Below are positions 24,666 to 33,264 of a stretch of DNA of 64,000 bases, one piece after another. A program made the position numbers and the translations under genes. A model generated the notes under the pieces. That model ran no database searches and was not told the origin of the DNA. It was given only the letters and a program-made list of their open reading frames with translations. The first letter of the stretch is position 1. Each line of letters opens with the position of its first letter. This DNA comes from Rhizobium rhizogenes (GTDB lineage Bacteria > Pseudomonadota > Alphaproteobacteria > Rhizobiales > Rhizobiaceae), in NCBI RefSeq assembly GCF_002005205.3, contig NZ_CP019701.2, positions 620,001 through 684,000 on the forward strand. Reading direction: 5' to 3'.

Positions 24666-26653
24666 TCAACGAGATCGGCCATTATGTTCTGGTTCTGGCG
24701 CTCGGCGTGGGGCTGATCGTTTCCACGCTGCCTGTCATCGGCGCCCGCCGCAACGACCGGGCGCTGATGGATGTCGCCTCGCTCGGCTCCGTCATGATGT
24801 TCCTGCTGGTGGGTTTTTCCTTCGCGGCGCTGACGCGGGCCTATGCGGTCTCGGATTTTTCCGTGCGCAACGTCTGGGAAAATTCCCACTCGCTGATGCC
24901 GATGATCTACAAGCTGACCGGTGTTTGGGGCAACCATGAAGGCTCCATGCTCCTCTGGCTGCTCATTCTGGTGTTTTTCAGCGCGCTCGTCGCCGCCTTC
25001 GGCCGCAACCTGCCGGAAACGCTCAAGGCCAATGTTCTGGCCGTGCAGGCCTGGATTTCCGTCGCCTTCCTGCTGTTCATTCTGCTTACCTCCAATCCGT
25101 TTCTGAGACTGGAACCGGTGCCGGCCGAGGGTCAGGACCTGAACCCCATCCTTCAGGATTTCGGCCTCGCCATTCACCCGCCGCTGCTTTACCTCGGTTA
25201 TGTCGGCTTTTCCGTCTGCTTTTCCTTCGCCGTTGCGGCGCTTTTGGAAGGCCGCATCGACGCCGCCTGGGCGCGTTGGGTAAGGCCGTGGACGCTCGCC
25301 GCCTGGACCTTCCTGACCGCCGGCATCTCCATGGGCTCCTACTGGGCCTATTATGAACTCGGCTGGGGCGGCTGGTGGTTCTGGGACCCGGTGGAGAACG
25401 CCTCCTTCATGCCGTGGCTGGCTGGAACAGCCCTTCTGCATTCGGCGCTCGTCATGGAAAAGCGCGAGGCACTGAAAATCTGGACCGTGCTACTGGCGAT
25501 CATGACCTTTTCGCTGTCGCTGCTCGGCACCTTCCTCGTCCGCTCCGGCGTCTTGACCTCGGTGCATGCCTTCGCCACCGATCCGAGCCGCGGCATCTTC
25601 ATCCTCGGCATTCTGACCGTCTTCATCGGTGGCGCTTTCGCGCTCTTTGCATGGCGCGCGCCATCGCTGAAGGTCGGCGGCCTGTTTGCACCGATCTCGC
25701 GCGAAGGATCGCTCGTCCTCAACAACCTGATCCTGACGGTCTCGACCGCCACGGTGCTGATCGGCACACTCTATCCGCTCATTTTGGAAACCTTGACGGG
25801 CGAAAAAATCTCGGTCGGTGCACCCTTCTTCAACCTCACCTTCGGCCTGCTGATGATCCCGATCCTGATCGTCACGCCCTTCGGGCCGATGCTGGCGTGG
25901 AAGCGCGGCGATCTTCTCGGCGCCTTCCAGCGGCTTTATGTGGCCGCCGCCATTGCAGCCCTTGCCGGGCTGACGCTCTGGTATGTGGAAAATGGCGGCC
26001 CGGTGCTGGCGGCACTCGGCATCGCCGCCGGTTTCTGGCTGATCTTCGGTGCGTTTGCCGACCTCTGGTATCGCGCCAATTTCGGCAAGCTGGCCTTCGG
26101 CATCGCATTCCGCCGTTTGAAGGGCCTGCCGCGCTCGGCCTTCGGCACGGCGCTGGCGCATATGGGCGTCGGCATCACCGTGCTCGGCATCGTCATCGTC
26201 ACCACCTATGAGACCGAGACCGTCCTGGAAATGAAACAGGGCATGGTGGCGGAAGCGGGCGGTTACAGCCTTACCTTTGATGGTATCCGCCACGCCGTCG
26301 GCCCCAACTTTACCGAGGATCGCGGCCATTTCACCGTGCGCAAGGCGGGGGTCGAGGTGGGCGACGTCTGGTCCTCCAAACGGCTCTATACCGCGCGACG
26401 CATGCCGACGACGGAAGCCGGTATTCTGACCTTCGGCCTCAGCCAGCTTTATGTCTCGCTGGGTGATCCGATGACCGATGGCGGCATGGTGGTGCGCATC
26501 TGGTGGAAACCCTTCATCCTGTGCATCTGGGGCGGCACGCTGTTCATGATGGTGGGCGGCTTCATCTCGCTCTCCGACAGACGTTTGAGGGTGGGGGCAC
26601 CAAATCGCAAGGCGAAGCCTGTACGGGCTGCGATGCCGGAGGCGGCGGAATGA
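24662..26653 (+). CDS. cycK: Haem lyase subunit CcmF/CycK
   Basis: A 663-aa polytopic membrane protein with the WWD signature [20 protein letters not shown] near residues 235-255, which handles haem, and conserved His residues such as [11 protein letters not shown] and [13 protein letters not shown]. CcmF joins haem from CcmE to apocytochrome c together with CcmH. Full length. It overlaps both neighbours by 4 bp, so cycHJKL is one coupled operon. Confidence 0.96.
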   Translation: MINEIGHYVLVLALGVGLIVSTLPVIGARRNDRALMDVASLGSVMMFLLVGFSFAALTRAYAVSDFSVRNVWENSHSLMPMIYKLTGVWGNHEGSMLLWLLILVFFSALVAAFGRNLPETLKANVLAVQAWISVAFLLFILLTSNPFLRLEPVPAEGQDLNPILQDFGLAIHPPLLYLGYVGFSVCFSFAVAALLEGRIDAAWARWVRPWTLAAWTFLTAGISMGSYWAYYELGWGGWWFWDPVENASFMPWLAGTALLHSALVMEKREALKIWTVLLAIMTFSLSLLGTFLVRSGVLTSVHAFATDPSRGIFILGILTVFIGGAFALFAWRAPSLKVGGLFAPISREGSLVLNNLILTVSTATVLIGTLYPLILETLTGEKISVGAPFFNLTFGLLMIPILIVTPFGPMLAWKRGDLLGAFQRLYVAAAIAALAGLTLWYVENGGPVLAALGIAAGFWLIFGAFADLWYRANFGKLAFGIAFRRLKGLPRSAFGTALAHMGVGITVLGIVIVTTYETETVLEMKQGMVAEAGGYSLTFDGIRHAVGPNFTEDRGHFTVRKAGVEVGDVWSSKRLYTARRMPTTEAGILTFGLSQLYVSLGDPMTDGGMVVRIWWKPFILCIWGGTLFMMVGGFISLSDRRLRVGAPNRKAKPVRAAMPEAAE

Positions 26654-27117
26654 GGGAGCTTGTGGTAGCGCTCGGGCTTCTTTTCACCCTCATCTTCGCT
26701 GCAGCCTCGCCCGCCTTCGCCTTCAACCCCGACGAGGTGCTGAAAGACCCCGTGCTGGAACAGCGCGCCCGCAGCCTGACGTCCCAGCTGCGCTGCATGG
26801 TCTGCCAGAACCAGTCTATCGATGACAGCAACGCCGAGCTTGCGCGTGACCTGCGCGTTCTGGTGCGTGAGCGGCTGGTTCAGGGTGATAGCGACAAGGC
26901 CGTCATCGACTATGTCGTATCGCGTTATGGCGAATTCGTGCTGCTGAAACCGCGCCTCAGCCTTCGCACCGTGCTTTTGTGGGGCGCGCCCGTCGGTCTT
27001 ACCCTTGCGGGCATTTTCGCCGTTTTCGTCTTTTCGCGCCGCCGGGCAACGCAGGAGCGGCCACAAAAACTGAGCGCGGACGAAGAAGAGAGAATTCGCA
27101 ATCTCATTGAAAAATAA
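26650..27117 (+). CDS. cycL: Thiol oxidoreductase CcmH/CycL
   Basis: A 155-aa protein: signal peptide (residues 1-24, ending PAFA), redox motif [11 protein letters not shown] (C49, C52), the helical bundle around [20 protein letters not shown] and a C-terminal TM ~103-123 followed by a basic tail. It reduces the apocytochrome haem-binding cysteines before haem attachment. Start at ATG 26650 overlapping cycK. A hairpin with a T-run follows directly. Confidence 0.95.
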   Translation: MRELVVALGLLFTLIFAAASPAFAFNPDEVLKDPVLEQRARSLTSQLRCMVCQNQSIDDSNAELARDLRVLVRERLVQGDSDKAVIDYVVSRYGEFVLLKPRLSLRTVLLWGAPVGLTLAGIFAVFVFSRRRATQERPQKLSADEEERIRNLIEK

Positions 27118-27148
27118 CCGGTTTCCATGTCGGCCGCCGGTTCTTTTT
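27116..27148 (+). terminator. Terminator after cycHJKL
   Basis: AACCGG (27116-27121) pairs with CCGGTT (27137-27142), with further G/C pairing inside the loop, and is followed at once by CTTTTT (27143-27148). It starts within the cycL stop codon. Confidence 0.55.
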
Positions 27149-27271
27149 CAACATTACGGATTTTTCATTCGTCAGACACTTCGCCGTAAGGTGTTGCCTC
27201 CTATATCTTCATCATCCACCGCTTCTCCCCCGGTCAAACGGGCTCCAGTTGAATGAAGAAAGAAGGTACCC

Positions 27272-28825
27272 ATGTCTCACTCGCAAAACGGACGTTCCCC
27301 GCTGAAGACGGCCCTGAAGGCCACGACCGTTGGCGGTCTTGCCGCCCTGATGCTTTCGACCGGTATCGCCGCGCCGATCGCCCATTTGTTTGCCGCCCCC
27401 GTGGAAGTGAATGCGCCGCAGGTTCCGAGCTTCGCCAATGTGGTCGATGCGGTTTCGCCCGCCGTCGTCTCCGTCCGCGTGCAGTCGAACGTGCAGCCCG
27501 CTTCCGATGATTCCAGCAATTTCTCCTTCAACTTCGGCGGCCGTGGTCTCGACCAGCTGCCGGATGACCATCCGCTGAAGCGCTTCTTCAAGGAATTTGG
27601 CGGCCCCAATCAGGACCGCTCCGACCGTGGCCCCAACCGCCACCGTGACGGCAAGGGTCCGCTGCGCCCGGTTGCCCAGGGCTCCGGCTTCTTCATCTCC
27701 GAAGATGGCTACATCGTCACCAACAACCACGTCGTTGATGACGGCTCCGCCTATACGATCGTGATGAATGACGGCACCGAACTGGACGCCAAGCTCGTCG
27801 GCCGCGATCCGCGCACCGATCTGGCGCTCCTCAAGGTCGATGTGAACCGCAAGTTCACCTATGTGCAGTTTGCCGATGACAGCAAGATCCGCGTCGGTGA
27901 CTGGGTCGTTGCCGTCGGCAACCCCTTCGGCCTCGGCGGTACGGTGACATCGGGCATTATTTCGGCCCGCGGCCGCGATATCGGCTCCGGCCCCTATGAC
28001 GACTACCTGCAGATCGACGCCGCCGTGAACCGTGGTAACTCGGGTGGTCCCGCCTTTAATCTCAACGGCGAAGTCGTCGGCATCAACACCGCCATCTTCT
28101 CGCCGTCGGGCGGCAATGTCGGCATCGCCTTCGCCATCCCCGCATCGGTTGCCAAGGACGTGATTGCCGACCTGCAGAAGGACGGCAAGGTCGAACGCGG
28201 CTGGCTCGGCGTGCAGATTCAGCCCGTCAGCAAGGATATCGCCGAATCGCTCGGTCTTTCCGAGGCAAGCGGCGCACTCGTTGTCTCGCCGCAGTCCGGC
28301 TCGCCGGGCGACAAGGCCGGCATCAAGCAGGGTGACATCATCACCGCCGTCAATGGCGAGCCGGTCAAGGATGCCCGCGACCTGTCGCGCCGCATCGGTG
28401 GCATGGCCCCCAATGCCAAGGTTGAAATCTCGCTCTGGCGTGGTGGTAAATCGCAGTCGGTAACGGTGACGCTCGGCGATCTCGCAAGCGACGACGCTTC
28501 CAAGGCGACGCCTGCCCAGAACGACGACAAGGGCGGCCAGTCCTCCAGCGAGAAGGTGCTCTCCAGCCTCGGCCTGACGGTTTCGCCCGCCGATGACGGC
28601 AACGGCCTTGCCATCACCGATGTCGATCCGGACAGCGATGCTGCCGCCCGCGGCCTGAAGACGGGTGAGAAGATCACCTCGGTCAACAACCAGCAGGTCG
28701 CTTCCGCCGCCGATATCGAGAAGATCCTCGAACAGGCCAAGAAGGACGGACGTTCCAAGGCGCTGTTCCAGATCCAGACGGACGACGGCAGCCGCTTCAT
28801 CGCTCTGGATATCGACCAGGGTTGA
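27272..28825 (+). CDS. degP: Periplasmic serine protease/chaperone DegP (HtrA family, Do)
   Basis: A 517-aa protein with a signal region (residues ~15-42), catalytic triad H153 (TNNHVV), D183 (RTDLALL) and S257 (GNSGGPAF), and two PDZ domains (~285-385 and ~430-510, the second with DVDPDSDAAARGLKTGEKI). It degrades or refolds damaged envelope proteins. A Gln/Arg/His-rich loop (~110-132) precedes the protease core. ATG 27272 is preceded by AGAAGGTACCC. It lies downstream of cycHJKL, but a terminator suggests its own promoter. A strong hairpin follows. Confidence 0.95.
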   Translation: MSHSQNGRSPLKTALKATTVGGLAALMLSTGIAAPIAHLFAAPVEVNAPQVPSFANVVDAVSPAVVSVRVQSNVQPASDDSSNFSFNFGGRGLDQLPDDHPLKRFFKEFGGPNQDRSDRGPNRHRDGKGPLRPVAQGSGFFISEDGYIVTNNHVVDDGSAYTIVMNDGTELDAKLVGRDPRTDLALLKVDVNRKFTYVQFADDSKIRVGDWVVAVGNPFGLGGTVTSGIISARGRDIGSGPYDDYLQIDAAVNRGNSGGPAFNLNGEVVGINTAIFSPSGGNVGIAFAIPASVAKDVIADLQKDGKVERGWLGVQIQPVSKDIAESLGLSEASGALVVSPQSGSPGDKAGIKQGDIITAVNGEPVKDARDLSRRIGGMAPNAKVEISLWRGGKSQSVTVTLGDLASDDASKATPAQNDDKGGQSSSEKVLSSLGLTVSPADDGNGLAITDVDPDSDAAARGLKTGEKITSVNNQQVASAADIEKILEQAKKDGRSKALFQIQTDDGSRFIALDIDQG

Positions 28826-28835
28826 TAGGTTAAAA

Positions 28836-28869
28836 GGCGATGCCGGTTCTTTTGGGAGCCGGCATCGCC
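28836..28869 (+). terminator. Strong hairpin after degP
   Basis: Perfect 11-bp stem GGCGATGCCGG (28836-28846) / CCGGCATCGCC (28859-28869) with a 12-nt loop, 10 bp after the degP stop. No T-run follows, so it may be a factor-dependent terminator or an mRNA end stabiliser. Confidence 0.6.
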
Positions 28870-28929
28870 ACGGAATGTGTCTCGCCTCGAGGCGGGACAA
28901 AGAAATATGGAGCGAGCGCGCGCCGCTTG

Positions 28930-29053
28930 TTTCTTCTCCCCTAGGGGGAGAAGGTCGCGGCAGCGGGATGAGGGGGCGGCGTCAGCGATAAATCGCGAGC
29001 TTGCCCACTCATCCGACCCTTCGGGCCACCTTCTCCCCGGCGGGGAGAAGAAA
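28930..29053. repeat. TTCTCCCC/GGGGAGAAG paired-hairpin repeat, copy 3
   Basis: Same terminal hairpins and inner GCGGCAGCGGGATGAGGGGG / CCACTCATCCGACCC blocks as the other copies. The 12 bp to its left (CGCCGCTTG) also match copy 4 at 63407, so the repeat unit may start near 28918. It ends about 30 bp before the ribosome site of the response regulator gene, in its 5' leader. Confidence 0.85.
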
Positions 29054-29096
29054 GGACCCGCAACGCCGGTCCAGGCAGCATCGCGGAGGAAACCTC

Positions 29097-29855
29097 ATGG
29101 AAAACAAGGTTCAGGAAATGTCTGTCGCATCTCTTTCCGGTTGTGCGGAAAAGGGCGAGGGCGCTATTGTCCCGCACATGAAGATTCTTGTCATTGAAGA
29201 CGATCTGGAGGCTGCGGCCTATATGACCAAGGCGTTCCGCGAAGCCGGGATCGTCGCCGATCACGCGAGCGACGGTGAGAGCGGCCTGTTCATGGGTTGC
29301 GAGAACGCCTACGATGTCATGGTGATCGACCGCATGTTGCCGCGCCGCGATGGGCTTTCCGTCATCAGCGAGCTGCGCCGCCGCGGCATCGAGACGCCGG
29401 TTCTGATCCTTTCCGCGCTGGGGCAGGTGGATGACCGCGTGACCGGCCTGCGTGCCGGCGGTGACGATTATCTGCCGAAGCCCTATGCCTTTTCCGAATT
29501 GCTCGCCCGCATCGAGGTGCTGGGCCGCCGCAAGGGCAAGCCCGAGCAGGACATGGTCTACCGCGTCGGTGATCTCGAACTCGACCGGCTCTCCCATGAT
29601 GTCCGCCGTGGCGGCAAGGAAATCCTCCTCCAGCCGCGTGAATTCCGCCTGCTGGAATATCTGATGAAGAATGCCGGCCAGGTCGTCACCCGCACCATGC
29701 TGCTGGAAAACGTCTGGGATTATCATTTCGACCCGCAGACCAATGTCATCGACGTGCATGTCTCCCGCCTGCGTTCGAAGATCGAGAAGGACTTCGAGAA
29801 GCCGCTGCTGAAGACCATTCGCGGCGCCGGTTACATGATGAAGGATGAGGGCTGA
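29097..29855 (+). CDS. OmpR-family response regulator
   Basis: Receiver domain begins at MKILVIEDDLEAA, with the phosphoacceptor Asp in VMVIDRMLPRRDG (D78 from this start) and Lys in DDYLPKPYAFSE. The winged-helix domain ends DVHVSRLRSKIEKDFEKPLLKTIRGAGYMM. I chose ATG 29097 because GGAGGAAACCTC precedes it at ideal spacing, giving a 27-residue extension before the receiver. ATG 29178 gives the usual OmpR-type start but has no ribosome site. It pairs with the kinase whose TTG start follows its stop with no gap. Regulated genes are unknown; the neighbour degP suggests envelope stress. Confidence 0.9.
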   Translation: MENKVQEMSVASLSGCAEKGEGAIVPHMKILVIEDDLEAAAYMTKAFREAGIVADHASDGESGLFMGCENAYDVMVIDRMLPRRDGLSVISELRRRGIETPVLILSALGQVDDRVTGLRAGGDDYLPKPYAFSELLARIEVLGRRKGKPEQDMVYRVGDLELDRLSHDVRRGGKEILLQPREFRLLEYLMKNAGQVVTRTMLLENVWDYHFDPQTNVIDVHVSRLRSKIEKDFEKPLLKTIRGAGYMMKDEG

Positions 29856-31274
29856 TTGGCGAAAATGGCCCGCCTCAGAATATTGTTCAGATCGACGGCG
29901 GTGCGCCTATCGGCGCTCTATATCCTGCTGTTTGCGCTCTGCGCCGCCTTCCTCGTGTTTTACGTCACCGCCCTTTCCGAACGGCTGCTGAACCAGCAGA
30001 CGCGCGATGCCGTCCTTCAGGAAGTCTCGGATGTGCAGCGCATCTATAATCGCGGCGGCATCAACCCATTGCTCAGGATGATGGAGCGCCGCGCCCGCCA
30101 GCCGGGTGCGAGCCTTTATGTCATTGCCGGGCCGAATGGCGAAATCCTCGCCGGCAACGTCGCCTCCGTGCAGCCCGGCGTCTTCGACAAGGAAGGCTGG
30201 ACGGGATTTCCCTTCCGTTACGAGCGTTATTCCGAAAGCGGCGACAGCGTCCAGCATCTTGCCACGGCCAATGTCTTCCTGCTGGACAATGGCCTGCGTA
30301 TCCTGATCGGCCGCGACCTCGGCGAGCCGACAAAGTTCCGCGCACTCGTGCGCAATGCGCTGATGGTGGCGCTGGCGATCATGAGCGGCGGTGCGCTGCT
30401 CATCTGGTTCGGCATCGGCCGCAATGCGCTGAAGCGCATCGACCGCATGTCTGCGGCGACCAAGAAGATCATGGCCGGCGATCTTTCGCAGCGTCTGCCG
30501 CAGGGCCGCTCGGGCGATGAGTTCGACCGGTTGTCGGGTTCGCTCAACGCCATGCTCGGCCGCATCGAAAAATTGAACGAGGGCTTGCGGCAGGTTTCCG
30601 ACAATATCGCCCACGACCTCAAAACGCCGCTGACGCGGTTGCGCAACAAGGCGGCTGCCGCGCTTGACGATGATGACGAGACCAGACGGCGCGCGGCGCT
30701 CGAGGGCATCATCGCCGAGTCCGACCAGCTTATCCGCACCTTCAACGCGCTGTTGATGATTTCCCGTGTCGAGGCAGGCTCGATTGCCGCCGAAATGACC
30801 GATGTGGACATGTCTGCGATTGCCGCCGACAGCGCCGAGCTTTACGAACCGGTGGCCGAGGACGCCGGCCTTGCGCTCGAAGCGCAGATTGAGCCCGGCC
30901 TTTCGGTGCAGGGCAACCGCGAACTGATCGGCCAGGCCCTGTCGAACCTCATCGACAACGCCATGAAATATGCCTGCGAAAGCGAGGGTGACAAAAAGCT
31001 TGCCGTCCGGCTGGTAAAGGAGCCGGAGGCAATCGTGCTCTCCGTTGCCGATAATGGCCCGGGCATTCCTGCCGACAAACGCGGCGAGGTGCTGAAACGT
31101 TTCGTGCGGCTGGACGAAAGCCGCTCCAAACCGGGCACCGGCCTCGGGCTCTCGCTGGTGGAGGCCGTTATGGAATTGCACGGCGGGTCTCTGGTGCTGT
31201 CGGACACCGATGCCTCGAATGCGGCTTGCCCGGGCTTGACCGTCTCGATGGTCTTTCCCCTTCCAAAGCCATAA
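29856..31274 (+). CDS. Sensor histidine kinase, partner of the upstream regulator
   Basis: A 472-aa kinase: TM1 ~14-38 (ALYILLFALCAAFLVFYVTAL), periplasmic sensor to ~165, TM2 ~168-188 (ALMVALAIMSGGALLIWFGI), HAMP with LKRIDRMSAATKKIMAGDLSQRL, phosphorylated His in NIAHDLKTPLTRL (H253), and an ATPase domain with NLIDNAMKYA, VADNGPGIP and KPGTGLGLSLVEAV. TTG 29856 directly follows the regulator stop and has GAGGG upstream; ATG 29865 is the alternative. It is a typical EnvZ/QseC-like kinase with all motifs present. Confidence 0.9.
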   Translation: MAKMARLRILFRSTAVRLSALYILLFALCAAFLVFYVTALSERLLNQQTRDAVLQEVSDVQRIYNRGGINPLLRMMERRARQPGASLYVIAGPNGEILAGNVASVQPGVFDKEGWTGFPFRYERYSESGDSVQHLATANVFLLDNGLRILIGRDLGEPTKFRALVRNALMVALAIMSGGALLIWFGIGRNALKRIDRMSAATKKIMAGDLSQRLPQGRSGDEFDRLSGSLNAMLGRIEKLNEGLRQVSDNIAHDLKTPLTRLRNKAAAALDDDDETRRRAALEGIIAESDQLIRTFNALLMISRVEAGSIAAEMTDVDMSAIAADSAELYEPVAEDAGLALEAQIEPGLSVQGNRELIGQALSNLIDNAMKYACESEGDKKLAVRLVKEPEAIVLSVADNGPGIPADKRGEVLKRFVRLDESRSKPGTGLGLSLVEAVMELHGGSLVLSDTDASNAACPGLTVSMVFPLPKP

Positions 31275-31496
31275 AGCGGCGGCCTGACGGTTGGGTGCGG
31301 CAACGCTGTCTCTCGTGCACGAGCCTACCCGGCAAAGCTCGTGCTGATCGCGGATATTTGCGCGGAAATTCTTTTCCACTTAAGACATAACGGTCTTTTG
31401 AGATTGAATTAAAAGAAGATCGGAAGAATATTGCGGAGATTATTGCCGCACTTTATTCGTCGATCCCATGGCGATCGGCAAAAGGACTTGTGACAG

Positions 31497-31922
31497 ATGG
31501 CAGGCACAACGCCCCCGGCCGGTGACCCGCATGGCCCCATCATTCTGTTCGACGCGGAATGTGTGCTGTGTTCCGTCAATGCCCAGTTCGTGCTGCGGCA
31601 TGACACGCGGGGATATTTCCGGCTGGCATCCATGCAGGGGGCGGCCGGGGCGGAAATCTACCGGCGGCACGGCATGGACCCGAAAGATCCGGTCAGCCTG
31701 CTGGTCGTGGACGGCGGCAGGGTGCGGCAGGATAGCGACGCTGTTTTGAGCATCTACGAGGCGCTTGGCTTGCCTTGGCGGCTGCTTGCCGTCCTTCGCA
31801 TCATCCCCGCATTTTTGCGCGATCCCGTTTATCGCTGTGTCGCACGCAATCGCTACCGTTGGTTCGGAAAGCGCGCGCAATGCTGGGTGGCGCCGCCGCA
31901 ATACAGGGACAGGATTCTTTGA
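31497..31922 (+). CDS. DUF393 (DCC family) thiol-disulfide oxidoreductase-like protein
   Basis: A 141-aa protein with the DCC motif near the N terminus (IILFDAECVLCSVNAQFVL, D..C..C), the segment GYFRLASMQGAAG and the C-terminal PVYRCVARNRYRWFGKR typical of the family. Members are predicted thioredoxin-fold proteins; their substrate is unknown. ATG 31497 has AAAGGACTTG upstream. The 222 bp before it (31275-31496) hold no gene. It converges on the MipA gene. Confidence 0.85.
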   Translation: MAGTTPPAGDPHGPIILFDAECVLCSVNAQFVLRHDTRGYFRLASMQGAAGAEIYRRHGMDPKDPVSLLVVDGGRVRQDSDAVLSIYEALGLPWRLLAVLRIIPAFLRDPVYRCVARNRYRWFGKRAQCWVAPPQYRDRIL

Positions 31923-32043
31923 CTGCGGTGATTGCCGCACGCACAAGACATGCGGCACCCCGGCGGGATGGATGCGATTGACAGCGCGGAAAGGGTGCGC
32001 TGGCCGCACGATGTCCGCAGTTCCGGTCTTTCCTCCTGGTCTC

Positions 32044-32076
32044 GCGGGAACATGCCGCAGCGGCGCATGTTCCCGC
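32044..32076. terminator. Bidirectional hairpin between DUF393 and mipA-like genes
   Basis: Perfect 12-bp stem GCGGGAACATGC (32044-32055) / GCATGTTCCCGC (32065-32076) with a 9-nt loop, 9 bp beyond the MipA stop and between convergent genes. No T-run on either side. Confidence 0.55.
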
Positions 32077-32084
32077 GTTGCGGC

Positions 32085-32948
32085 TCAGAACGTATAGGCC
32101 ACGCCCACCATCGCAAATGGCTGTATGTCCTTCTTCACGACCGGGCTGTCCTTGGCATCGCCCAGCAGGAAGCCGACGCCGCCGGTGCCGGTCAGAACCC
32201 AGTTTTCCGTCATCAGGTAGGAGATCGAGGCGCTGGCGTCGATCCGCTTGAAACCGGCCTTCGCGTCGTAGCGGCGCAGACCGGAGCGGGCCGATTGCGC
32301 CGACGTCACGCCGAAATAGGATTTCATGTGGTTGTCATCCGCCCAGGTGGCGGAAAGGTCCGCACCGAGGATGAACTGGTCGACCTTGTGCGAGACACTG
32401 GCGCCGACGGTCGCCGTCAGGCCTTCGCTGCCGCCGATGGTCTTGTCCACCTTGGCGTAGATTTCGAAAGGCTCGACGCCATAGGCGATGACGCCGCCAA
32501 CCACGCCACCCGCCTTGATGTCGCCCAGACCGCGCAGGTTCTTCTTGTCGTCCTTTTCCTTGCGTCCGGCTTCCCAGCCGCCCTTGATGCCCAGCCGGAA
32601 GCCATTCTGGTTCAGGAGATTGACGGTGGCGCCGCTGAAATCGATGCTCAGCGTATCGCCATATTGCACGGAAACCAGGGGAACGGCGCCGGCTTCCAGC
32701 TTGTCGGAGCCCTCATATTTGGGGGCATAGGCGGCGCCGACACCGAGCGTGATCTTCCAGTCGCTGGAACTGCTGTAGCGGGCATTGTCGAAATTGCCCT
32801 GCGGATCGGCCACCCGGTCCGATTTGCCGATATCGGCGGCGAAAACGGGTGTGCAGACGGCTTGCGCCATGGGCAGCGTTGCCAGGCAGAGCGCCATCGC
32901 ACGCAGGTTCTTTTGCCATTTCACAGTAAGAAATTCTCTCATGATCAT
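32085..32948 (-). CDS. MipA/OmpV-family outer membrane protein
   Basis: A 287-aa beta-barrel protein with a signal peptide (about residues 15-36, LATLPMAQAVCTPVFAA). The mature part alternates short beta strands: WKITLGVGAAYAPKYEGSD, VPLVSVQYGDTLSIDFSGATV, and WVLTGTGGVGFLLGDAKDSP, ending in a C-terminal Phe (VGVAYTF) as in outer membrane barrels. The family includes scaffold and porin-like proteins; the cargo here is unknown. Start at 32948 or 32942 (MIMREF). Its promoter is in the 316-bp gap before glnE. Confidence 0.88.
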   Translation of the reverse strand: MIMREFLTVKWQKNLRAMALCLATLPMAQAVCTPVFAADIGKSDRVADPQGNFDNARYSSSSDWKITLGVGAAYAPKYEGSDKLEAGAVPLVSVQYGDTLSIDFSGATVNLLNQNGFRLGIKGGWEAGRKEKDDKKNLRGLGDIKAGGVVGGVIAYGVEPFEIYAKVDKTIGGSEGLTATVGASVSHKVDQFILGADLSATWADDNHMKSYFGVTSAQSARSGLRRYDAKAGFKRIDASASISYLMTENWVLTGTGGVGFLLGDAKDSPVVKKDIQPFAMVGVAYTF

Positions 32949-33264
32949 ATCCGTTGCAGCATCGGGCGTTGGAAAACCCGGGAGTCGGGTTTCGTTGAGG
33001 ATGACGCTACGCGGGCACAATTGCGGAGACATTACGCACTGCCGGCACCTGCGCTTCGGCGTGAAAATCCGGGGCGGTTTTGGAAAACATCGGCGAGAAC
33101 GGTTTTCCTGATCGCAAAGCGCCCCGCATTTGTTACAACGCGAAGTCTATGCACCCCAGGCTTCGGCCGGGTGCGGCGGCAGGGCGGTTTGCGGGGAGTG
33201 GCCCGTCCTGAAACCGCCGCGGCCGGAGAATGCGAGTGCGACAGCGGCAAGAGGGAGAGAGACA
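32949..33264. other. Intergenic region between divergent mipA-like gene and glnE
   Basis: No gene supported. It must carry the promoters for both divergent genes. In-frame codons upstream of glnE (33130-33264) are open but read through leader sequence. No repeat or clear operator was recognised. Confidence 0.5.
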
